From positions 1-12,108 of the forward strand of contig CAVEGR010000015.1 in assembly GCA_963615565.1 (NCBI GenBank): a stretch of 12,108 nucleotides of DNA, in the 5' to 3' direction. Positions 6,365 to 12,108 of the stretch are shown here, piece after piece. A program made the position numbers and the translations under genes. The first letter of the stretch is position 1. Every line of letters starts with the position of its first letter. The stretch comes from UBA9732 sp963615565 (lineage in GTDB: Bacteria > Spirochaetota > Spirochaetia > Sphaerochaetales > Sphaerochaetaceae). A model generated the notes under the pieces. It was not told the origin of the DNA. It saw only the letters and a program-made list of their open reading frames with translations, and did not search any database.

Positions 6365-7693
6365 CTAGTTGTTGTATCTCTTGAGAGAATCAATCCAAGA
6401 ACCAACAGAGAAAGCAACAGATGCGCAATATTCTGGATCTTCAACAACAAGATGTCCTTCATCAAGCCACCATGTAAGACCACGGTCGTTGTTTGAAGGA
6501 TAAACAACAACGCCATCAACTTCGCCACCATGTGAGTGCTGATAGACTTCTTCGTTTTCTGCTGCAACAACTGGGTTGCTTGAATATCCGCCAATATCCT
6601 TGCCCCAAGCGCTGAAACCGTCTTGTGTACATGTCATATAAGCAATGAAAGCACAAGCTGTCCATGGAAGTGGAGAGTTGTCTGTTACAAACAAGTAATG
6701 GCAATATCCATAACCACCAATACCTGTGTATCCATCCTGGTATGCAGCAACCTTGATGTTGTTCTTAGAAACAGAGTCAGATTCCTGAACACTTCTAAGC
6801 TTTGAGTAAACAATAAGACCAAACTGGTCTGTTGCTGAATTTGTTACGAGTGTGTTGCAAATAGGACCATCGTCTGTCTGCTTGTTGTAGCTTTCCATCC
6901 AAAGCTTAATCCATGCAAGAGAGTATTTTGCATCTGCACCAAGGCCAAGTTCTTTTGCTGTTGCAACCATTGCATCAACAGTTGGTTGAAGAGTAGCTTG
7001 CTTTTCTGCTGAAAGAGCATTGAAAGCATCTTTCATGATTGCTGCATACTTGTCTGCCGTGAGGGTGTAGAGGAAGTTTCTTCCAACTGGTTCTGAGTCA
7101 ATGTCCATAAACAGTCCATGTTCACCTGGCATTACGAAATCCCAGCAGTTGCTATAGGTCTTTGAACCTGTGCAGTTGTACATGAAGATTTTGTTGAGAG
7201 TCTGAAGTGGAAGATATCCATCAACAGCATCTGCAGTTGTGTTGTTTGCTTTTGCCCAATCAAGAGGAATGAAAGTATCAAGGATGCCTGTTTGGACCAT
7301 CTTGCTTTCAATTTGGTTTCCGTCCTGAATCAATGTCATAGCAAAAGTTCCAACTGTCTTCTGGCTATCTGATGTGAGCATCTCAAAGATTGAGTTTTCT
7401 TTTGGCTGCTGCCACTCAGGAGTAAGAGTATAGCTTGGATCAATAGACTGAAGGTAGGAAATGAAAAGAGGAAGAGCTGTCTTTCCACGTGATGAGTTTC
7501 CAACACCATAGAATGTTGCGCCATTAGACTCTTCAATAGCCTTTTTTGCAAGTTCTTCGAGAGACATTGTCTCAGCTTGTTTAATAATCTGCTGAACAGC
7601 AGAAAGTTCTTCTGTCTTAGCTTCCTGTGCACCGCCTGCGAACAGTGAGAAGGTTAGGCAAAGAACAACGAATAAGAGAACAAATTTTTTCAT
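6365..7693 (-). CDS. ABC importer periplasmic solute-binding protein
   Basis: A 442-residue secreted protein that captures solute for the downstream permease. The N-terminus MKKFVLLFVVLCLTFSLFAG is a signal peptide, cleaved probably after LFA (residue 19). The mature start GGAQEAKTEE is typical of spirochaete binding proteins. The cysteine at 12 lies inside the hydrophobic core and is not a convincing lipobox. The body resembles the Fe3+/phosphonate/polyamine group, with an early ATFYGVGNSSRGKTALPLF strand-loop and a central TYSNCWDFVMPGEHGLFMDI segment like the W-D-L-x-x-P stretch of AfuA-type proteins. It has many aromatic residues and several cysteines in the mature region. Start choice: AAGGGGG (7710-7704) lies 10 nt before ATG 7693; an upstream in-frame ATG at 7726 would prepend MFVKFKGGKQT and spoil the signal peptide. 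It is the first gene of the importer operon. Substrate unassigned. Confidence 0.87.
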   Translation of the reverse strand: MKKFVLLFVVLCLTFSLFAGGAQEAKTEELSAVQQIIKQAETMSLEELAKKAIEESNGATFYGVGNSSRGKTALPLFISYLQSIDPSYTLTPEWQQPKENSIFEMLTSDSQKTVGTFAMTLIQDGNQIESKMVQTGILDTFIPLDWAKANNTTADAVDGYLPLQTLNKIFMYNCTGSKTYSNCWDFVMPGEHGLFMDIDSEPVGRNFLYTLTADKYAAIMKDAFNALSAEKQATLQPTVDAMVATAKELGLGADAKYSLAWIKLWMESYNKQTDDGPICNTLVTNSATDQFGLIVYSKLRSVQESDSVSKNNIKVAAYQDGYTGIGGYGYCHYLFVTDNSPLPWTACAFIAYMTCTQDGFSAWGKDIGGYSSNPVVAAENEEVYQHSHGGEVDGVVVYPSNNDRGLTWWLDEGHLVVEDPEYCASVAFSVGSWIDSLKRYNN

Positions 7694-7724
7694 TGTTTGT
7701 TTTCCCCCTTTAAATTTTACAAAC

Positions 7725-7753
7725 ATTTTACAATGAAATTGATTTCTTGAAAA
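7725..7753 (-). promoter_or_regulatory. Probable promoter of the ABC importer operon
   Basis: On the minus strand TTTTCA (7753-7748) and TAAAAT (7730-7725) are 17 bp apart, four and five matches to the -35 and -10 consensus. The start site would fall near 7718, leaving a leader of about 25 nt with the AAGGGGG ribosome-binding site. An alternative, weaker pair lies further upstream (TATATT near 7779-7784). Confidence 0.45.
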
Positions 7754-7757
7754 TCAA
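7739..7757. promoter_or_regulatory. 19-bp palindrome over the importer -35 element
   Basis: TTGATTT-CTTGA-AAATCAA has perfect 7-bp arms and a 5-bp centre. It covers the proposed -35 of the importer promoter, a position suited to a repressor. The half-site TTGAT equals the Fnr half-site, but the 5-bp centre and full arms are not a canonical Fnr site (TTGAT-N4-ATCAA). Whether the Crp/Fnr protein at 185 binds here is a guess. Confidence 0.4.
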
Positions 7758-7769
7758 AAAGGGGCCAAA

Positions 7770-7794
7770 ACTAGGAAAATATACTGGAAAATAT
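7770..7794. repeat. Tandem duplication ACT(A)GGAAAATAT
   Basis: Two adjacent copies of a 12-13-bp unit: ACTAGGAAAATAT (7770-7782) and ACTGGAAAATAT (7783-7794), differing by one inserted A. It lies in the middle of the divergent promoter region, 17 bp from the palindrome at 7739-7757. Confidence 0.6.
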
Positions 7795-7800
7795 TACTTT

Positions 7801-7822
7801 TCATAATGTAGTCATAATGTAG
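7801..7822. repeat. Perfect 11-bp tandem repeat TCATAATGTAG
   Basis: Two identical, directly adjacent copies (7801-7811 and 7812-7822). The unit is about one helical turn, so a protein could bind both on the same face of the DNA. The pair is centred about 55 bp upstream of the start predicted for the M16C peptidase gene, a usual distance for an activator. Confidence 0.65.
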
Positions 7823-7846
7823 CTAGATTATGGAATAAATATGCAT

Positions 7847-7859
7847 TTATACGTATAAT
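7847..7859 (+). promoter_or_regulatory. -10 element of the M16C gene inside a 12-bp palindrome
   Basis: TATAAT (7854-7859) is a perfect -10, about 30 bp before the ATG. No good -35 is found at 16-18 bp (TGGAAT at 7831-7836 is the nearest), which suggests dependence on an activator. The -10 overlaps the perfect palindrome TTATACGTATAA (7847-7858), so a bound factor there would compete with polymerase. Confidence 0.55.
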
Positions 7860-7888
7860 GTTCTCACTTAAATTTAAAGGGGCATGGA

Positions 7889-10800
7889 ATGAAAAAAATA
7901 CTTACCGTTCTCTTTTGTTTGCTCACAATTTTTTCTCTTTTTGCAGAAGCAGTTGTTGAGCGCAATACAGCACAGTCAACATTACCATCTGTTGGTGATG
8001 TTGTTGATGGTTTTGTAGTCACAGATGTTGGCCGTTTTGACCTCATTGGTTGTGACACAATTCTTTACGAACACATCAAGACTGGTGCACAGGTCTTGTT
8101 TCTTTCAAATGAAGATACAAACAGAGTTTTTGAAATTGGATTTAAAACTCCAGCTGAGACAGACACAGGTGTTCCTCACGTCTTTGAACACTCAACTCTT
8201 GACGGCTCAGAGAAATATCCTTCAAAAACACTATTCTTCAACCTGAGTTTTCAGACCTATAACACCTACATGAATGCCAGCACTTATAGCTTTATGACAA
8301 CTTACCCTATTGCATCTTTGTCAGAGGCGCAATTGCTTAAGTATGCTGACTTCTACACAGACAGCTGTTTTAACCCAATGGTTGCTACAGACAAGTCTAT
8401 TTTTGATGAAGAGGCTTGGAGATATAGTCTTGATGAAAATGGAGATCTCACAATTGAAGGAACTGTCTATAGTGAGATGCTTGGATCTTATACAAGGGAA
8501 TCGGCTGCATCATACAATTTCAAGAATACTATCTTCCCGGGTAGCATTGCAGGCAACAGTAGTGGTGGAAATCCAGACCACATCCCAGAGATGACATGGG
8601 AAGATTTGGTTGAATATCATGAAGAATATTACACTCCATCAAATTCAGTTACCTGTATTTATGGTAAAATTGAGGATATTGGTTCTTTCTTGAATTTGTT
8701 AGATGGCTATTTCTCAGATTATGAAAAGACGGAGTATGGTTTTGTTGACTCTGGTTATACTCCAATTTCAGAGCCAGTTTCAGCTACATATGAATATGCA
8801 GTAGAGGCTTCTTCAGATACAACTAAATCTGCAACTGTTTATTACGGTTACGTGTTAGGAAATCTTACAGAAGAAGAGCTTTCTGTTGTTGATCTTCTTT
8901 CAACCTTGATTGGAGACTCAAGTTCCGTTCTCATGGAGAATCTTAAGACAACAATTCCTTATGGTTCTTTTGGTTGTTATATTGATTTCTCTGGTCCAGA
9001 AGATGTTCTTTATTTCTATGCAAATAACATCAATGAGGAAGATGCAGAACTCTTTAAGCAGACTGTAGATGATTCTTTAATCTATATTTATGAAAATGGA
9101 TTTGATCAGGATGCAGTTGATGCAATCATTGCTTCTTTTAAGCTCTCAATTATGCTCACAACAGAAGATAGTGAGATTGGAATTAGTACAATTCCTAACA
9201 TTCTTTACTACTGGGCAGGCATGGGAGATCTCTATGGATACATGAATTTCATTGACTCCATTGATAACTTCAATACCTATGTTCAGGATGGAACATTCCT
9301 TGCAGCTCTTAANNNNNNNNNNGAACCTTCCTTGCTGCACTTAAGAAATATGTTCTTGAGAACAATAGAACTGCTTTGGCTACAACAAAAGCTGTTGCAG
9401 GACTAAAGGAAGAAAAAGATGCTGCTCTTAAAGAAAAGCTTGCTGAAATTAAAGCTTCTATGTCAGAAGAAGAGCTTGCAGCTATTGCATCTCCTGTTGA
9501 AGAAGAGGAGTCTGAAGATAAAACGGCTGAATATGTAAAACAGCTTCAGGCTGTTACTGTTGAAAGCCTTCCTGAAGAGTATAGAGTTTATGATCTTACA
9601 GACGAAACTGGTGATGACGGAATTAGAAGAATTTTTGCTGAATGTGATACTGACGGCATTGGTTATGCAACTCTCATGCTGAATGCTGACTGGATTGAGC
9701 AAGATATGCTTCATTTCTTCAAGCTATACATTGATCTTCTTGGAGATTTGGACACTTCTGAACATACCAGAACACAGCTTTCAACTTTGATTAACCGCTA
9801 TTTATACAACATCACTATCAAGTCTTCTCTTGTGGACAATGATGAGGCTGATGAATATTATCCGTTCATTAGAATTAGTTTCATTGCTCTAGATGAAGAT
9901 ATGGAAAAGGCTTATGACGTTGTTGGAGAGCTCCTCTTTGATAGTCAGTTTGACGTTAAGCGTGTAGCAGACACTGTTTCAAACCTCAAACAGTCTTTGA
10001 AATCTACAATCAACAATGCAAGCTACAACGTAATTATCTACAATATGTTGGCCACTGTAGATGATAGTTTAGCATACTACACATACATGAATTACCTTGA
10101 TTACTATTACTTCTTGGATGCTGTATCACAGGCTCTTGAAGAAAATCCTGATGTAGTTGTTGCTGGCTTGCAGTATATTCAGCAGAATCTTGCTAATTCT
10201 TACAAGGCAGTGTCTGCATTTGCAGGAAGCAAAGAAAGCAACGAAAATCATAAAGCTATAGCTGATGCCTTTATTGCAAAACTTGACCATTATGAAGTTC
10301 CAACTCAGGAGTATGAGTTTGATACAATGGGTAACTCTTTGGCTTTGGTTGTTGATAGTAATGTAAACTTCAATTTCATGTTTGCTTCTTATGAAGATAT
10401 GGGCCTTGAAGAATACACAGCAGACCTTGATGCAATTTCTAGCCTTATAAACGATAACTACTTGCTTCCAATGCTCAGAGATCAGTATGGTGTCTATGGT
10501 GCATACACAGCTGCAGCTGATGCTGGTATTTACCTTTATACTTACAGAGATCCAAACATAATGGAAACTTTTGAAGTTTATGCTCAGCTTCCAGCTTACA
10601 TGGCAAGTCTTAATACACTTGATCAGGAAACTCTTGATGGTTATATCCTTTCAAGTTATTCAAGCTATGCAACGCCAAGTGGTGAGCTCTCTGGTGCTTT
10701 AAGTGCAATTCTTAACCATCTTTCTAATATTCCACAGGAAAAGAGAGTAGAGTACATGGAGCAGTTGAAGAGCATTACAGCAGAAAGGGTTTCAGATTAT

Positions 10801-11412
10801 GCTCAGGCTTATGCGGCTCTCATTGAAAATGGTATTTATGCAACTTCTGGCAGTGCTTCAGCTATTTCAAAGTATGCAGATCTGTATGAGGAAATTCTTA
10901 ATCCATTTGGAGTTCAGGACTCTTCCAGTGTTGTCTTATCTGATATTTCTGAAGGTGATGTCTATTATGACGCTGTTCGTTATGCATTTGAAAACGGATA
11001 TATGACAACTGTTTCTGGTTCTGACTTTGGTGTAAACGAAAGTGCAACTTTAGGTGATCTTGCTGCCTTCTTCTATATGGAAATTGGTGGAAGCAGAGAC
11101 CCTGAGACTGCAATTTCTTTCCTTTCTCAGTATGGTATTATCCCAGCAGATCCTGCAGATACAGAGCTTTCTAGACTTGAAGCTTTGCTTTATACTTACT
11201 ACTTCTGCCAAGCTGTTGGAATTCCTGTTGATCTTGTTGATATCCAGGGTGAATATCCAGATTTAGATCAAATTCCTGAAGGCTATGAAGGTCTTATTGG
11301 TTTTGGTCTTGAGTATGAGCTGATTGATACTGTTGATGGTCTTTTGGATCCAATGGGAACAATGACAAGAGCTCAGCTTGCCGCTCTTATTACTGCCTTT
11401 GATGCTGAGTAA
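7889..11412 (+). CDS. Secreted M16C (presequence-protease-like) metallopeptidase with SLH-like tail, interrupted by an N gap
   Basis: A secreted zinc peptidase of the PreP/Cym1 (M16C) group, which degrade short peptides inside a closed chamber. MKKILTVLFCLLTIFSLFAE is a signal peptide. The inverted zinc motif HVFEH (97-101) with third ligand E196 (TVYSEMLG) is intact, at PreP-like spacing. An acidic helical linker (about 9403-9590) joins the two halves. The C-terminal catalytic pair region LRDQYGVYGAY...YTYRDPN (about 10472-10555) is conserved. The last 160 residues (about 10936-11409) resemble three S-layer-homology repeats, e.g. FGVNESATLGDLAAFF and DPMGTMTRAQLAALI. AAAGGGG lies 6 nt before the ATG. 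Ten Ns (9313-9322) break the frame as written: 7889-9312 and 9325-11412 are two halves of one gene. Merging the redundant flanks gives about 1,163 residues. An apparent TTG start at 9376 is internal. Confidence 0.88.
9313..9322. other. Assembly gap (10 N) inside the M16C gene
   Basis: Ten unresolved bases. The 22 bases before (9291-9312) and after (9323-9344) are alignable with three differences, all at third codon positions (ACA/ACC, GCA/GCT, GCT/GCA). Both encode TFLAALK in frame with their own half of the gene. The contig ends therefore probably overlap, and the Ns stand for no real sequence. Confidence 0.9.
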
Positions 11413-11445
11413 GGAATAGTTCCTAAGTTTAGTATTTAATTATGT

Positions 11446-11484
11446 AGGGTGTTGCACTGCTAAGGTTTGTGTAACACCCTTTTT
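11446..11484 (+). terminator. Factor-independent terminator of the M16C gene
   Basis: AGGGTGTTGCAC (11446-11457) pairs with GTGTAACACCCT (11469-11480), 12 positions with one G-T wobble, around an 11-nt loop. It is followed by TTTTT. It lies 34 nt after the stop codon and ends before the mobile element. Confidence 0.82.
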
Positions 11485-11521
11485 AACTTATAGAGCGGTT
11501 TTTGTGCTTCAGAAAGATAAC

Positions 11522-11546
11522 TGAATATTATCTCGCTTCAGAGCCA
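11522..11546 (+). repeat. Left terminal inverted repeat of the mini-element
   Basis: Starts TGAATATTATCT and ends CTTCAGAGCCA. It matches the reverse complement of 12017-12041 at 22 of 25 positions. Its last 11 bases are the first subterminal repeat (L1). Confidence 0.75.
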
Positions 11547-11557
11547 TTAGTTTCTTT

Positions 11558-11568
11558 CTTCAGAGCCA
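11558..11568 (+). repeat. Subterminal repeat L2 (CTTCAGAGCCA)
   Basis: An exact copy of the L1 11-mer, starting 22 bp after it. With its upstream TTTCTTT it matches the L3 copy over 19 bp with two differences. A likely transposase binding site. Confidence 0.7.
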
Positions 11569-11589
11569 CTTAAATTAGGAAGTTTCTCA

Positions 11590-11600
11590 CTTCAGAGCCA
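11590..11600 (+). repeat. Subterminal repeat L3 (CTTCAGAGCCA)
   Basis: A third exact copy, 32 bp after L2, preceded by TTTCTCA and followed by CCGC. The inner right repeat has the matching CACCG context when reversed. Confidence 0.7.
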
Positions 11601-11650
11601 CCGCTACATGTAGTGTTACTACCAAATAAAATCTCTTTATAGTTATTGTA

Positions 11651-11666
11651 TGAAGCTTATGCTTCA
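11651..11666 (+). other. Hairpin upstream of the transposase remnant
   Basis: TGAAGC-TTAT-GCTTCA: 6-bp perfect arms with a 4-nt loop, ending 11 nt before the AGGAGG at 11677. It could limit translation started from impinging transcripts, a feature of several insertion sequences. Alternatively it is a small operator. Confidence 0.35.
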
Positions 11667-11690
11667 AATAATTATTAGGAGGTCTTTTTT

Positions 11691-11878
11691 ATGTTTAAAA
11701 AGACAAAAGTGAGAAGTATTCTAGAACTTCTTGGAAAAGATTTGAGTGGAAGGGAGGTATCAAAAGGATTAGGCCACAGAAACAGAAGTGCAAGCACTAT
11801 ATGAAGTTTTAGGAAAGCCTTTGGAAGATATATGATACGAAAAAGCTTAAGAAGCTTATTAATGAGATAGAATCTTAA
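11691..11878 (+). pseudogene. Degenerate N-terminus of an IstA-like (IS21) transposase
   Basis: AGGAGG (11677-11682) stands 8 nt before ATG 11691, an excellent start. The frame reads MFKKTKVRSILELLGKDLSG, then REVSKGLGHRNRSASTI, and stops at TGA after 37 codons. The segment ILELLGKDLSGREVSKGLG is a helix-turn-helix of the kind opening IstA proteins. Coding-like sequence then continues in other frames: TETEVQALYEVLGKPLEDI from about 11781, then IYDTKKLKKLINEIES ending with TAA at 11876-11878. This indicates at least two frameshifts. No catalytic DDE residues remain. An alternative is a short real regulator peptide of 37 residues, but the frame changes argue for decay. Confidence 0.55.
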
Positions 11879-11994
11879 CCTTTATTAAAAATCTCTTCTA
11901 GACTAATAATCAAAGCATTCTCTATAGGAAACTATTGAGGATGTTTTTACTACAGCTAGTGTATGTGTAGTTTTAAAAGTATCAAGAAACACGG
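11879..11994. other. Non-coding interior of the mini-element
   Basis: 116 AT-rich bases between the transposase remnant and the right-end repeats. Short open stretches exist, but none has a start with a ribosome-binding site. I see no recognisable IstB fragment. Confidence 0.4.
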
Positions 11995-12005
11995 TGGCTC
12001 TCAAG
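11995..12005 (-). repeat. Inner right subterminal repeat R2
   Basis: TGGCTCTCAAG, the inverted form of the left 11-mer with one change (CTTGAGAGCCA against CTTCAGAGCCA). It begins 22 bp before R1, the same spacing as L1-L2. Confidence 0.7.
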
Positions 12006-12016
12006 AAGGAAATTGG

Positions 12017-12041
12017 TGGCTCTCAAGAAAGATAATATTCA
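12017..12041 (-). repeat. Right terminal inverted repeat, containing R1
   Basis: Contains the second TGGCTCTCAAG (12017-12027) and ends AGATAATATTCA. Reverse complemented, it matches the left terminal repeat at 22 of 25 positions. Confidence 0.75.
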
Positions 12042-12108
12042 CTCAAGGAAAGCGTCCCTTATTCCGGAATAAAGTACGGTGACGTTAAGATCGACACAAA
12101 CATGAGAA
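12042..12108 (+). other. Flank beyond the mini-element, open frame of unknown status
   Basis: One plus frame stays open from 12036 to the window end and reads LKESVPYSGIKYGDVKIDTN then MR, with no usable start codon or ribosome-binding site. A perfect 14-bp palindrome, TTATTCCGGAATAA (12059-12072), lies within it. It may be part of a gene interrupted by the element, or chance. I do not recognise the sequence. Confidence 0.25.

Larger units (their letters stand above)
11522..12041 (+). mobile_element. Non-autonomous IS21-type mini-element (internally deleted)
   Basis: A 520-bp unit bounded by 25-bp imperfect inverted repeats, 11522-11546 and 12017-12041, with 22 of 25 positions matching. The ends are 5'-TG (TGAATATTATCT) and CA-3' (AGATAATATTCA). 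Inside the left end the 11-mer CTTCAGAGCCA occurs three times, and inside the right end its inverted one-mismatch variant TGGCTCTCAAG occurs twice. Several subterminal repeats at each end are a hallmark of the IS21 family. The only coding trace is a broken helix-turn-helix N-terminus like IstA. The DDE transposase core and the IstB ATPase, roughly 2 kb in full elements, are absent, so it could move only with transposase supplied in trans. No target duplication is evident (GATAAC left, CTCAAG right), so it is old or its ends are slightly misplaced. Family assignment is by pattern recognition. Confidence 0.68.

Noticed and set aside
7694..7726. Longer binding protein starting at 7726
   Set aside because: The extra MFVKFKGGKQT would precede the signal peptide and consumes the AAGGGGG ribosome-binding site that fits the 7693 start.
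7864..8058. Minus-strand 64-residue open frame over the peptidase start
   Set aside because: It is antisense to a clear signal peptide and conserved peptidase sequence, and has no ribosome-binding site or recognisable product.
9376..11412. A separate gene starting with TTG at 9376
   Set aside because: The codon is an internal Leu in a continuous frame that runs back to the N gap at 9325. The sequence before it (TFLAALKKYVLENNRTA) matches the end of the upstream half, and no ribosome-binding site is present.
11941..12035. Frame reading VLKVSRNTVALKKE across the right-end repeats as a second IstA helix-turn-helix fragment
   Set aside because: SRNTVA resembles a recognition helix, but half of it is encoded by the inverted repeat itself, there is no start codon, and the frame ends within the terminal repeat. 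Chance is more likely.
11522..12041. CRISPR-like array from the repeated CTTCAGAGCCA motif
   Set aside because: Repeats are only 11 bp, spacing is 11 and 21 bp between copies, and copies at the other end are inverted. This is a transposon-end pattern.
1..12108. A novel defence, toxin-antitoxin or biosynthetic system
   Set aside because: Every gene of size falls into a known family or is a small membrane protein, and no nuclease, toxin-antitoxin pair, reverse transcriptase or synthase motif was seen.

Overview
The window is AT-rich bacterial DNA and looks like a spirochaete, probably Treponema-like. The clue is the style of its three signal peptides (CFAQA, LFAGG and LFAEA cleavage regions), especially the LFAGGAQEA start of the solute-binding protein. 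This rests on recognition only; no marker gene is present. A 10-N gap flanked by two slightly different copies of the same coding sequence suggests a scaffolded, probably metagenomic, assembly.

Layout. 1-95 (minus) is the 5' end of a secreted-protein gene running off the window. A divergent intergenic region with a strong promoter and an 18-bp palindrome over its start site leads into a tight plus-strand operon (185-2089): a Crp/Fnr-family regulator, an OGG1-type 8-oxoguanine DNA glycosylase, and a YhcH/YjgK/YiaL (DUF386) protein, with junctions of -4 and +1 nt. A small two-TM protein of unknown function follows (2210-2611) and ends in an elaborate terminator.

2775-7693 (minus) is a complete ABC importer in the order binding protein, fused permease, ATPase. 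Its binding protein and permease resemble the Fe3+/polyamine/phosphonate-type (AfuABC/FbpABC-like) importers; the substrate is unknown. The ATPase carries an extra segment of about 115 residues between Q-loop and signature. Four hairpins lie between the binding protein and the permease gene.

A 195-bp divergent promoter region (7694-7888) with palindromes and two tandem duplications separates the importer from a long plus-strand gene (7889-11412): a secreted M16C (presequence-protease-like) zinc metallopeptidase ending in three SLH-like repeats. The N gap falls inside it. Removing the redundant overlap gives one reading frame of about 1,163 residues. A factor-independent terminator follows.

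The last part holds the most unusual item: a 520-bp mini-element (11522-12041). It has 25-bp imperfect terminal inverted repeats, three subterminal 11-bp repeats on the left and two inverted copies on the right at helical spacing. Between them is a well-formed ribosome-binding site and the broken N-terminus of an IstA-like transposase. It reads as a non-autonomous, internally deleted IS21-type element.

No tRNA, rRNA or CRISPR array was seen.
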